Below, piece after piece: positions 8,586 through 15,777 of a DNA stretch of 64,000 bases. The stretch is taken from contig NZ_JAROCB010000003.1 of assembly GCF_030433675.1 (NCBI RefSeq), forward strand, positions 124,001-188,000, written 5' to 3'. The notes below the pieces were generated by a model that saw only the letters and a list, made by a program, of their open reading frames with translations, ran no database searches and was not told where the DNA came from. The DNA is from Leifsonia virtsii (GTDB taxonomy: Bacteria; Actinomycetota; Actinomycetes; Actinomycetales; Microbacteriaceae). The position numbers and the translations under genes are program-made. Each line of letters opens with the position of its first letter. Positions within the stretch are counted from its first letter, which is position 1.

Positions 8586-9552
8586 ATGACCAGAACTTCC
8601 AGCACACTGACGGCGGCCGACCAGGACTGGGACCCCGCGAACCCCCCGCGCCAAGACGGACGCACGATCGTCGTGACGGGCGCGACGGGCGGGATCGGCT
8701 ACTTCGCCGCCGAGCAGCTGGCGGCGGCCGGCGCGGACGTCGTACTGGCCTCCCGCTCGGCCGCCCGGCTGACGGCCGCGCGCGAGGCGATCCTCTCGCG
8801 CACCCCGGACGCGCACGTGCGGACCGTCGTCCTGGAGCTCGGCTCCCTCACGGCAGTGGACGACGCGGCGGCGGAGCTCGCGGCCCTCCCGCGACTCGAC
8901 GGGGTGTTCCTCAACGGAGGCGCCATGTCGATGAACGCCCGCGACCGGACCCCGGACGGCCTGCCGCTGCTTCTCGGCACCCACGTCGTCGGGCATTTCC
9001 GGCTGCTCGCCGGCATCCTGCCCGCGCTCACGGCCACCGCCGTCGAACACGGGGGCGAGAGCCGCATCGTGCACGCCTCCACCGGGTTCGTCGCACGGTT
9101 CCGCCCCGGCTTCGACGACGCCACGCGCGTGCCGCGGCTCGGCGTCGTCGCCTACGCGAAGGCGAAGGCCGTCACCGAGGTGATCGCCTTCGAGCTGGAT
9201 CGCCGGCTGCGCACCGCCGGCCTGCCGGTGGCGTCGATCGTGACGCACCCGGGCGTCGGCGTGGATGCCCGGACCCCCCCGCCGACCGGGCATCCGCGAC
9301 GACACGACGCCGTACCAGCGCAACCCCTACACGCCGTGGGCGCAGGGCAAGGACGCCGCGGCCTGGCCGGGCGTCCGCGCACTGACCGATCCGGAGATCC
9401 GCAGCGGGAGCTACCTCGGCCCTCGGGAAGGCATGCGCGGCGTGCCGGTGCGTATCCCCACGCCGGCACGAACCGCGGCACCCGACCCGGAGACGGTGTC
9501 GCGTGTCTGGTCTCAGGTCGAGACCCTCGCGGGCGTGAGCCTGCCGGTGTAG
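8586..9552 (+). pseudogene. Short-chain dehydrogenase, frameshifted at a C7 run
   Basis: SDR oxidoreductase with an N-terminal NAD(P)-binding motif TGATGGIG and a YAKAK active-site segment. The frame is intact to about 9273 and then leaves the family pattern at a run of seven C (9274-9280). The expected C-terminus (TTPYQRNPYTPWAQGKDAAA onward, to the stop at 9552) continues in the +1 frame. Removing one C restores a 321-residue protein. As read, the product would be 340 residues and run into the end of the PAP2 gene. This is either a true frameshift mutation or a homopolymer sequencing error. It is divergently paired with the TetR gene. Confidence 0.85.
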
Positions 9553-9564
9553 CCGGGGCCCCGG
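9553..9564. terminator. Palindrome CCGGGGCCCCGG filling a convergent gap
   Basis: A perfect 12-bp GC palindrome occupies the whole interval between the SDR stop (9552) and the PAP2 stop (9565). It could act as a small bidirectional transcription stop. The stem is short and has no T-tract. Confidence 0.35.
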
Positions 9565-10389
9565 TCAGGCGAGGCGGCGGTAGAGGCGGTTGCCGAGGGC
9601 GGCGATGACGAAACCGGTGGCGACGATCGCGGCGACGCCGCCCGCGTAGGCGACGAAGAGGTGCTCCGTGCCCGACTGCGCCGAGAAGTACGTGATCAAC
9701 AGCGCCACGACGGACCCTGCCGCGCACACGCCGCCGACCCAGACCAGCGGCCACAGCTTGCTGCGCACCGGCGGTTCGGCGCCGGGCAGCCGCAGCCAGG
9801 CGAGCACGATTCCGGCGAGGCAGCCCCAGAACGCGACCACCAGCATCCCTGCGACGACGTCGCTCGGCCGGTGCCACTGCTCCACCAGGGTGGATGCGCC
9901 CGCCGCGATCGCGAACAGCGAGCCGACCACGGCGGCGAGCGGCCGAAAGCGCGGGGCCGCGAGGAGGAACACCACCAGCGCAGCCGACGCCGCCACCGCG
10001 GTGTGACCGGAGGGGAGCGAGTTGGCGAGACCGACATCCACCCCCTTCTCCGGGCGGGAGAGGACCGTGTACTTCAGCACCTGCGTGCTCACGTTCGCCC
10101 CGACCGCGGCGCCGACCGCGACGGCGAAGACGAGCCAGTTGCGGCGCACGAGCACGATGACGAGCGCGATCACCGCCCCGATCACGACGGAGGCGACCGG
10201 CAGCGCATCGAGGAAGCCGTGCGCGAACTCGATCAGGTCGCCCTTCCAGGCGTCGGCGCCGGCGAAGGCGCGCTCGTCGATCACCTGGCCGATGTAGCTG
10301 CGCACGAACACCAGGTAGACGGCGACGAACAGGGCCGCCGACACCAGCGCGCCCCAGAGGAAGGGCAGGGCACGGACGCTCGATCGCAT
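9565..10389 (-). CDS. PAP2 family membrane phosphatase
   Basis: 274-residue integral membrane protein of the type 2 phosphatidic acid phosphatase family, which removes phosphate from lipid phosphates such as undecaprenyl diphosphate. Motif 1 is KYTVLSRPEKG, motif 2 is SLPSGHTA, and motif 3 is STLVEQWHRPSD. In motif 3 the usual arginine after serine is a threonine, while the catalytic histidine and aspartate remain. About six membrane helices are visible. The ATG at 10389 is followed by a short cytoplasmic basic stretch and the first helix. The altered motif 3 may lower or change activity. Confidence 0.88.
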   Translation of the reverse strand: MRSSVRALPFLWGALVSAALFVAVYLVFVRSYIGQVIDERAFAGADAWKGDLIEFAHGFLDALPVASVVIGAVIALVIVLVRRNWLVFAVAVGAAVGANVSTQVLKYTVLSRPEKGVDVGLANSLPSGHTAVAASAALVVFLLAAPRFRPLAAVVGSLFAIAAGASTLVEQWHRPSDVVAGMLVVAFWGCLAGIVLAWLRLPGAEPPVRSKLWPLVWVGGVCAAGSVVALLITYFSAQSGTEHLFVAYAGGVAAIVATGFVIAALGNRLYRRLA

Positions 10390-10494
10390 AGTGCTCTCAA
10401 CCCTTCCACACACCGCTTCGAGAATTCCGGATGAACGCCGAACAGAGGTGGAACTCCCCTCGCCGATCGGCGCGCAGGCGACTACTCCTGCAGC

Positions 10495-10920
10495 ATGAGA
10501 ACCATCACGAACACCATCGACATCGCCTCTCCCGCGCACGAGGTGTACGTCGCCTTGCGGACACTCGACGGCTACCCCGGCTGGCTGCACCGCTCGGTCG
10601 TGTACCGCGGCACCCGCGCCGGGGACGGGTCCGGCGCCTACGTCGACTCGACGACGGTCGGCAGGATGCGCGGCACGCTGACCGGGGAGGACCCGGACCG
10701 CTCTCTGCGCTTCCACCAGGCGAAGCCGTCCGGCAGCGTCGACGCGTGCATCCGGTACGACCTCGAAGAGAGGGACGGGCACACGCGGGTCGTGCGCGTC
10801 GGCGAGCTGACCACGCACGGCGTGTTCCGGGCGATGCAGCCCGCGCTCGTGCGGATGGCGGCGGCCGAGAGCAGGCGGACGATGCGCGCGCTCAAGGCGC
10901 ACGTGGAGCATCCCGCCTGA
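10495..10920 (+). CDS. SRPBCC family protein
   Basis: 141-residue protein with the START-like fold. The beginning (TNTIDIASPAHEVYVALRTL) and the final helix (RMAAAESRRTMRALKAHVE) fit the family. No catalytic site is evident. Divergent from the PAP2 phosphatase and convergent with the methyltransferase, it stands alone. It is only distantly similar to the SRPBCC protein at 6661. Confidence 0.8.
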   Translation: MRTITNTIDIASPAHEVYVALRTLDGYPGWLHRSVVYRGTRAGDGSGAYVDSTTVGRMRGTLTGEDPDRSLRFHQAKPSGSVDACIRYDLEERDGHTRVVRVGELTTHGVFRAMQPALVRMAAAESRRTMRALKAHVEHPA

Positions 10921-10947
10921 GCCCGGGAGCCGTGAGCCGACGAGCGG

Positions 10948-11835
10948 TCAGCCGACGAAGCGGACGGCCGGGTCCGCCGAGGCGAGTCGTTCGCGCATGA
11001 CCGCGATGGCCGTCGGGTTGCTGTCGACCAGCAGGAAGCGCCGGCCGAGCGCGCCCGCGACCGCTCCCGTCGTGCCGCTGCCGGCGAAGAAGTCGAGCAC
11101 CCAGTCGCCCTCTGCGCTCGACGCCTGCACGATGCGGCGCAGCACGCCCTCCGGCTTCTGGGTCGGGTAGCCGGTCTTCTCGCGGCCCGTGGGCGACACG
11201 ATGGTGTGCCACCAGACGTCGGTCGGGAGCTTGCCGAGCTGGGCCTTCTCCGGCGTCACCAGCCCCGGCGCCATGTACGGCTCGCGCTCGACCGCCGCCG
11301 AGTCGAAGTGGTAGGCCGACGGGTCCTTCACGTAGACCAAAATCGTGTCGTGCTTGGCCGGCCACCGGTTCTTCGGCTTCGCGCCGTAGTCGTACGCCCA
11401 GATGATCTCGTTGAGGAACGACTCGCGCCCGAACAGCGCATCCAGCAGCACCTTCGCGTAGTGGGACTCGCGGTAGTCGAGGTGGAGGTACAGCGTCCCG
11501 TCGTCGGCGAGCACCCGCCACGCCTCGATCAGCCGGGGCTCCAGGAAGCCCCAGTAGTCCTCGAACCGGTCGTCGTACTGCAGCAGGTCGCCCTTGATCC
11601 GCTCGTAGCTGCGGCCCTTGAACCCGATCACGCTCCCCGCGCCGCCCTCGGAGCGCACCGAGGTGAGGGTCTGACGGGCCTGGGGACGGCCCGTGTTGAA
11701 CGGCGGGTCGAGGTAGATCAGCCGGAAGGACGCGTCCGGCAGCCCGGCGAGCACCTCGAGGTTGTCGCCGTGCACGACGGTGCTCGGCGCCTCCGGATGC
11801 CACAGCGGGGAGGCTGCGGGGGCGGGCTGCGACAT
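10948..11835 (-). CDS. DNA methyltransferase, beta-class (orphan)
   Basis: 295-residue amino-methyltransferase (N6-adenine or N4-cytosine). The catalytic motif DPPFNTG (D43) comes first and the AdoMet-binding FAGSG (250-254) comes last, preceded by the TQKPEG segment. This order defines the beta class. The sequence between them (about 55-215) is the presumed target recognition region. No restriction endonuclease or specificity gene is adjacent, so it is probably an orphan (regulatory or protective) methylase. The target sequence cannot be predicted by reading. Only 30 bp separate its start from the divergent HAD-like gene. Confidence 0.92.
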   Translation of the reverse strand: MSQPAPAASPLWHPEAPSTVVHGDNLEVLAGLPDASFRLIYLDPPFNTGRPQARQTLTSVRSEGGAGSVIGFKGRSYERIKGDLLQYDDRFEDYWGFLEPRLIEAWRVLADDGTLYLHLDYRESHYAKVLLDALFGRESFLNEIIWAYDYGAKPKNRWPAKHDTILVYVKDPSAYHFDSAAVEREPYMAPGLVTPEKAQLGKLPTDVWWHTIVSPTGREKTGYPTQKPEGVLRRIVQASSAEGDWVLDFFAGSGTTGAVAGALGRRFLLVDSNPTAIAVMRERLASADPAVRFVG

Positions 11836-11840
11836 GCGAC

Positions 11841-11861
11841 CATTCTCGCAGCGAGAGAATG
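11841..11861. promoter_or_regulatory. Palindrome in 30-bp divergent gap
   Basis: CATTCTC and GAGAATG form a 7-bp inverted repeat around a 7-nt centre. It fills most of the 30-bp gap between the start codons of the methyltransferase (11835) and the HAD-like protein (11866). With so little room, promoters must overlap here or lie inside the opposite gene. A shared operator is possible. Confidence 0.4.
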
Positions 11862-11865
11862 GACT

Positions 11866-12747
11866 GTGCACAATCTCGGCCTGCTCTTCGACGTCGACGG
11901 ACCCATCGCGAGTCCGGTGACCCGTACCATCGCCATCCGCAGCATCGTCACCGACCTGGTCGCGATGGCGGCGGCGGGCGTCCCGATCGCGTTCATCACG
12001 GGCCGTTCCGGCGACTTCATCCGCCACCAGGTGGTCACCCCGCTCTGCGACGCCGGCCTGGGCGAGGCGCTGGAGCAGCGCGGTGCGCGGATGTTCGGCG
12101 TGTTCGAGAAGGGCGGCGCGTGGGCCCCGATCACCGGCGATGGGATGGGCGAGGTCACGGTCAACGAGACCGTCGCGTTCACGCCGGAGGCGGTGGATGC
12201 GGTGCGCTCGCTCGTGCGCGACCGCTTCGCCGACACGATGTTCTTCGACGAGACGAAGCGCGCGATGATCTCGGTCGAGCAGCGCACCGACGTGGACGCG
12301 GCGACCTACGCCGAGGCGCAGTCACGCTTCCAGGATGCGGCGTTCGAGGCGCTCACGGGCCTCGGCGTCGGCCTCCGCTACGCCTCCCGCGTTTCGCCCG
12401 ACGCGTCGGGGGAGGTACCGTACCGGATCGACCCGACCATCATCTCCACCGACATCGAGTCGGTGCTCCTCGACAAGGACCGCGGGGCGCAGCGCGCCTT
12501 CGACTACTTCGCCGCCCGCGGCCCGCTGCCCCGGCGCTGGCGCTCGATCGGCGACTCCCGCAGCGACTACAAGATGGCGGACTACGTGCACGACGCCGGG
12601 TACGAGGTGGCGCACGTGGACGTCCGCCCCTCCGACGGCGTGCTCGAGCGGCCCTACCAGGTCATCACGATCGGCGACGCCATCCACGACGACGCGGGCG
12701 CCGAGTTCCTGGCGCACTGGCGGCGCGAGCTCGGCCTCGGCGAGTAG
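11866..12747 (+). CDS. HAD superfamily phosphatase-like protein
   Basis: 293-residue protein beginning almost at once with the HAD nucleophile motif, LLFDVDGPIA. A threonine/serine motif II is in AFITGRSGDF, and the C-terminal acidic motif is IGDSRSDYKMADY, which resembles sucrose-phosphate-phosphatase and trehalose-phosphatase type HADs. The substrate is unknown. The GTG at 11866 is used because the in-frame N-terminus places motif I only a few residues in. The nearby ATG at 11859 is in a different frame. It is divergent from the methyltransferase. Confidence 0.82.
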   Translation: MHNLGLLFDVDGPIASPVTRTIAIRSIVTDLVAMAAAGVPIAFITGRSGDFIRHQVVTPLCDAGLGEALEQRGARMFGVFEKGGAWAPITGDGMGEVTVNETVAFTPEAVDAVRSLVRDRFADTMFFDETKRAMISVEQRTDVDAATYAEAQSRFQDAAFEALTGLGVGLRYASRVSPDASGEVPYRIDPTIISTDIESVLLDKDRGAQRAFDYFAARGPLPRRWRSIGDSRSDYKMADYVHDAGYEVAHVDVRPSDGVLERPYQVITIGDAIHDDAGAEFLAHWRRELGLGE

Positions 12748-12765
12748 CTGCTGTTGCGCAGCCCG

Positions 12766-12800
12766 ATTCGTCCGAATGGACCTTTTGGTACTATTGGTTC
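12766..12800 (+). promoter_or_regulatory. Promoter/operator of the toxin-antitoxin pair
   Basis: TACTAT at 12789-12794 is a good -10 hexamer placed 6 nt before the antitoxin ATG at 12801, so transcription would begin at or next to the start codon and the mRNA would be leaderless. Upstream is the palindrome ATTCGTCCGAAT (12766-12777), a possible operator for the antitoxin. No clear -35 is seen at standard spacing. Confidence 0.5.
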
Positions 12801-13070
12801 ATGACGGACGTCCTTTCGGTCTCGGAGGCCAAGCAGCAGCTCGGCGCACTCGTCGACCGCGCGCACTTCCAGCATGAGGCCGTCTCCCTCACCCGGCGCG
12901 GGCGCAGGGTCGCCGTGCTGGTCGACGCGGACGACTTCGACCGACTGCTCGAACGGCTTGAGGACCTCGATGACGCGGAGGCCGCGGAGGCGGCCCGCCG
13001 CGAGATGGCCGAGACCGGCGCCCTGCCCGTCCCCTGGGATGAGGTCAAGGCCGAACTCGGGCTCGCGTGA
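12801..13070 (+). CDS. Type II antitoxin, Phd/YefM family
   Basis: 89-residue antitoxin. The N-terminal DNA-binding fold has the family pattern VLSVSEAKQQLGALVDRA followed by VSLTRRGRRVAVLVDADDF. The C-terminal acidic tail (about 55-89) would wrap the toxin. Its stop overlaps the toxin start by 4 bp, giving coupled translation with antitoxin first. It is likely to repress its own promoter, which has a TACTAT -10 element just upstream. Confidence 0.93.
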   Translation: MTDVLSVSEAKQQLGALVDRAHFQHEAVSLTRRGRRVAVLVDADDFDRLLERLEDLDDAEAAEAARREMAETGALPVPWDEVKAELGLA

Positions 13071-13333
13071 CCTACCGGATCGAGCTCGCCCCAGCCGCCG
13101 CGCGTGATCTCCGGAAGCTCGACCCGCAGGCGCGGCGCCGCATCCAGGCCGTGATCGAGCTGCTTGCCGAGACACCGCGGCCACCCGCCGCGAAGAAGCT
13201 CGTCGACGCCGCAGGCACCTGGCGTGTCCGGACCGGCGACTACCGGGTCCTCTACGACATCCACGACGATCGACTGCTCATCCTCGTGCTCCAGGCGCGC
13301 CATCGTCGCGAGGTCTATCGGTCGCTCAACTAG
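13067..13333 (+). CDS. RelE/ParE family toxin
   Basis: 88-residue toxin of the RelE/ParE superfamily. The N-terminus YRIELAPAAARDLRKLDPQARRRI and the C-terminal VRTGDYRVLYDI...VLQARHRREVY stretch are typical. The conserved basic and aromatic residues near the end (RTGDYRVLY and the final HRREVYR) favour a RelE-type ribosome-dependent mRNA endonuclease over a gyrase poison. The GTG start overlaps the antitoxin stop. A two-unit copy of the 20-bp repeat family begins 17 bp after its stop. Confidence 0.92.
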   Translation: MTYRIELAPAAARDLRKLDPQARRRIQAVIELLAETPRPPAAKKLVDAAGTWRVRTGDYRVLYDIHDDRLLILVLQARHRREVYRSLN

Positions 13334-13350
13334 CCTCCTCGCCCTGACGT

Positions 13351-13390
13351 TTCGTGACGAACCGGCGCGATTCGTGACGAGTCGCTGCCG
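13351..13390. repeat. Two units of the 20-bp TTCGTGACGAA repeat
   Basis: TTCGTGACGA occurs at 13351 and again exactly 20 bp later at 13371. The units lie in the convergent gap between the toxin gene and the RimB-type protease gene. They match the core of the larger arrays at 39031 and 45951, so they belong to a dispersed intergenic family. Confidence 0.75.
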
Positions 13391-13401
13391 ACCCCGAGTG
13401 G

Positions 13402-13878
13402 TCAGGCGTCGTCGCGGCCGCGGTTGCGGCGGCGGACATCGCGCGGCGCCCGGCCGCCGAGGAAAGAGCGCGCCGGGTCGACCACGAAGCCCTGGCGGAG
13501 GGCCTCGCGCCCGACCAGCATCCGGAAGCCCATCTGGTCGCGGTTGGTCAGCGTCGTCTCGGCGCTCACCGTGCGGCCGTGGATGACGAGGTCGAGCAGC
13601 ACGACGATGCGCTCCTCCGTGTGACCGGACGAGCTGCGCACCACGCGGCGGTCGTGCACCGCGCACTCGGCCGTCACCGCGTCCCGGTCGGAGTCCTGCC
13701 ACGGCTGCACCCGGAACCGTACTCGGTCGCCGGGGAGCTCCTCGATGTCGAAGGCGTGGAGCGACGAACTGCGGGCCCCGGTGTCGACCTTCACCTTGAT
13801 CCACGGCACGCCGAGCCCCGGAAGGCTCACCCACTCGCGCCAGCCGACCGTGTCGGTGTTTAGATGGGTGTCGGCCAT
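13402..13878 (-). CDS. RimB-type ATP-dependent zinc protease / RimK-associated protease
   Basis: 158-residue protein with the retropepsin-like fold of the Zn_protease family (PF05618). The active-site triplet region reads KVDTGARSSSLHAFD, and the C-terminal LVGREAL stretch is also conserved. In pseudomonads RimB cleaves poly-glutamate tails added by RimK. Here it is divergent from a RimK-like ligase (gap 26 bp), so the pair probably adds and removes glutamate tails on a target protein. The name 'ATP-dependent zinc protease' is inherited and may be inaccurate. Confidence 0.85.
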   Translation of the reverse strand: MADTHLNTDTVGWREWVSLPGLGVPWIKVKVDTGARSSSLHAFDIEELPGDRVRFRVQPWQDSDRDAVTAECAVHDRRVVRSSSGHTEERIVVLLDLVIHGRTVSAETTLTNRDQMGFRMLVGREALRQGFVVDPARSFLGGRAPRDVRRRNRGRDDA

Positions 13879-13904
13879 TCCCCCATCTTCGCAGGAGCAC
13901 CCCC

Positions 13905-15104
13905 GTGAAACTCGCCATCCTCTCGCGCGCCCCGCACGCGTACTCGACGCAGCGGCTGCGCTCCGCCGCGGAGCAGCGCGGCCACACGGTGAAGGTGCTG
14001 AACACGCTGCGGTTCGCGATCGACCTCTCCGGCGACGAGCCGGACCTGCAGTACCGGGGGCGGCTGCTCTCGGACTACGACGCCATCCTGCCGCGCATCG
14101 GCAACTCGATCACGTACTACGGCACCGCCGTCGTGCGGCAGTTCGAGCAGATGGACGTGTACACGCCGAACACCGCGAACGGCATCACGAACTCGCGCGA
14201 CAAGCTGCGGGCGACGCAGATCCTCTCCCGGCACGGCATCGGGATGCCGCGCACGGCGTTCGTGAACAGCCGCGCCGACGTGCGGATGGCCATCGAGCGG
14301 GTCGGCGGGGCCCCGGTCGTCATCAAGCTGCTGGAGGGCACGCAGGGCATCGGCGTCATCCTGGCACCGGAGGCGAAGATCGCCGAGTCGATCATCGAGA
14401 CGCTGCACTCGACGAAGCAGAACGTCCTCATCCAAAGCTTCATCTCGGAGAGCCGCGGCCGCGACATCCGCGCCCTCGTCGTCGGCGACCGCGTCGTGGC
14501 GGCGATGCGGCGCGTGGCCAGCGGCGACGAGTTCCGCTCGAACGTGCACCGCGGCGGCACGGTGGAGAAGGTGGCGCTGTCGCCCGAGTTCGAGGAGGCC
14601 GCGGTCCGCTCGGCCCAGATCATGGGCCTGCGCGTCGCCGGCGTCGACATGCTGGAGGGCAAGGACGGCCCGCTCGTGATGGAGGTGAACTCCTCGCCGG
14701 GCCTCGAGGGCATCGAGCGGGCGACCGGGCTGGATGTGGCGGGCGCGATCGTCGACTTCATCGACAACCAGGTGGCCTTCCCCGAGATCGATGTGCGCCA
14801 GCGGCTGAGCGTCTCCACCGGCTACGGCGTCGCGGAGCTGCTGGTGCACACCAACGCCGACATCGTCGGCAAGACCCTGCGCGACTCCGGCCTGTGGGAG
14901 CGGGACATCACGGCGCTGACCCTGCACCGCGGCACGTCCGTCATCCCGAACCCGCGCAGCGGCGTCGTACTGGAGCCGGGCGACCGCCTGCTCTGCTTCG
15001 GCCGCCTGGAGGAGATGCGCTCGATGATCCCGGACCGGCGCAAGCGGCGCACCAAGGTGCGGAAGCTGCCGAAGGAGGCCCAGGAGGCGCTCACGGAGGA
15101 ATGA
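13905..15104 (+). CDS. rimK: RimK-like ATP-grasp glutamate ligase fused to a TrkA-C (RCK_C) domain
   Basis: 399-residue protein, about 100 residues longer than E. coli RimK. Residues 1-295 are the ATP-grasp ligase: the TNSRDKLRATQIL segment, nucleotide-binding K141 in VIKLLEGTQGIG, and metal ligands D248, E260 and N262. Residues about 304-372 (YGVAELLVHTNADIVGKTL then VVLEPGDRLLCFG) look like an RCK_C/TrkA-C ligand-binding domain. The usual role is adding glutamate residues to the C-terminus of ribosomal protein S6 or another target. The extra domain suggests allosteric control by a small ligand. GTG start with GCAGGAGC ribosome binding site. Confidence 0.88.
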   Translation: MKLAILSRAPHAYSTQRLRSAAEQRGHTVKVLNTLRFAIDLSGDEPDLQYRGRLLSDYDAILPRIGNSITYYGTAVVRQFEQMDVYTPNTANGITNSRDKLRATQILSRHGIGMPRTAFVNSRADVRMAIERVGGAPVVIKLLEGTQGIGVILAPEAKIAESIIETLHSTKQNVLIQSFISESRGRDIRALVVGDRVVAAMRRVASGDEFRSNVHRGGTVEKVALSPEFEEAAVRSAQIMGLRVAGVDMLEGKDGPLVMEVNSSPGLEGIERATGLDVAGAIVDFIDNQVAFPEIDVRQRLSVSTGYGVAELLVHTNADIVGKTLRDSGLWERDITALTLHRGTSVIPNPRSGVVLEPGDRLLCFGRLEEMRSMIPDRRKRRTKVRKLPKEAQEALTEE

Positions 15105-15132
15105 GCGCCGAGGAGTGAGCGCCGGGCGGCGG

Positions 15133-15711
15133 TCAGCCCCGCCGCACCGTGCTCGCCCGCACGTGCGCCCGCTCGCCCTGCGCGCCGAACAGCGAGAGCA
15201 GCTCGACCGGTCCGCCGTCCTGCGTGCCGAACCAGTGCGGCATCCGGGTGTCGAACTCGGCAGCCTCGCCCGGCTCCAGCACCGTCTCGGTGTCACCGAG
15301 GACCAGCCGGAGCCGGCCGCTGAGTACGTACAGCCACTCGTATCCCTCATGCGTGCGCGGCTGCGGCACGGTCCGCCGGCCCGGCGGCAGCACCATCTTG
15401 TAGGCCTGCAGCCCGGAGGCGTGCCGGGTGAGAGGCAGCATCGTCATCCCATCGCGGCGGATGGGTCGGGAGCGCACCCGCGGGTCGGGCACGCCGGGCG
15501 CCCGGACCAGCTCGTCGAGCGTGGTGCCGTAGACGCGCGCGAGCGGGAGCAGCAGTTCGAGGGTGGCGCGCCGGCCGCCGGACTCCAGCCGGCTGAGCGT
15601 GCTGGTGGAGATGCCGGTGGCCTCCTCGACCTGGGCCAGGGTCATGCCCCGGTCGCGGCGCAGCGCCCGCAGGCGGATGCCGGCCGCACCGATCGCGTCG
15701 TCGGTGTCCAT
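15133..15711 (-). CDS. Xre-family regulator with C-terminal cupin
   Basis: 192-residue regulator. A helix-turn-helix (about residues 10-62, with MTLAQVEEATGISTSTLSRL) is followed by a cupin domain (about 100-185, with PRTHEGYEWLYVLSGRLRL and EAAEFDTRMPHWF). This class usually senses a small ligand through the cupin. The start is at 15711; a TTG in frame upstream (15735) lies inside the palindrome and is less likely. It is divergent from the flavoprotein at 15778, with an operator between them. Confidence 0.92.
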   Translation of the reverse strand: MDTDDAIGAAGIRLRALRRDRGMTLAQVEEATGISTSTLSRLESGGRRATLELLLPLARVYGTTLDELVRAPGVPDPRVRSRPIRRDGMTMLPLTRHASGLQAYKMVLPPGRRTVPQPRTHEGYEWLYVLSGRLRLVLGDTETVLEPGEAAEFDTRMPHWFGTQDGGPVELLSLFGAQGERAHVRASTVRRG

Positions 15712-15719
15712 GCCGACAG

Positions 15720-15736
15720 TTTGCCACTTCGGCAAA
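15720..15736. promoter_or_regulatory. Operator TTTGCC-N5-GGCAAA
   Basis: A perfect inverted repeat TTTGCC/GGCAAA with a 5-bp spacer lies 9 bp upstream of the Xre-cupin start and 42 bp upstream of the flavoprotein start. It is the likely binding site of the Xre-cupin protein, giving autoregulation and control of the flavoprotein. Confidence 0.65.
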
Positions 15737-15777
15737 CCGGCTTGCTGCCCGCTCTACAGCGAGGCGACACTGCCGGT

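Noticed and set aside
9265-9552. Separate 95-residue gene
   Set aside because: It is the displaced C-terminus of the SDR (frame +1 after the C7 run), not an independent gene.
11859-11861. ATG as the start of the HAD-like gene
   Set aside because: It is in a different frame from motif I; the GTG at 11866 is in frame.
12801-13333. Mobile-element cargo
   Set aside because: The toxin-antitoxin pair has no flanking repeats, integrase or transposase, and its base composition matches the neighbours.
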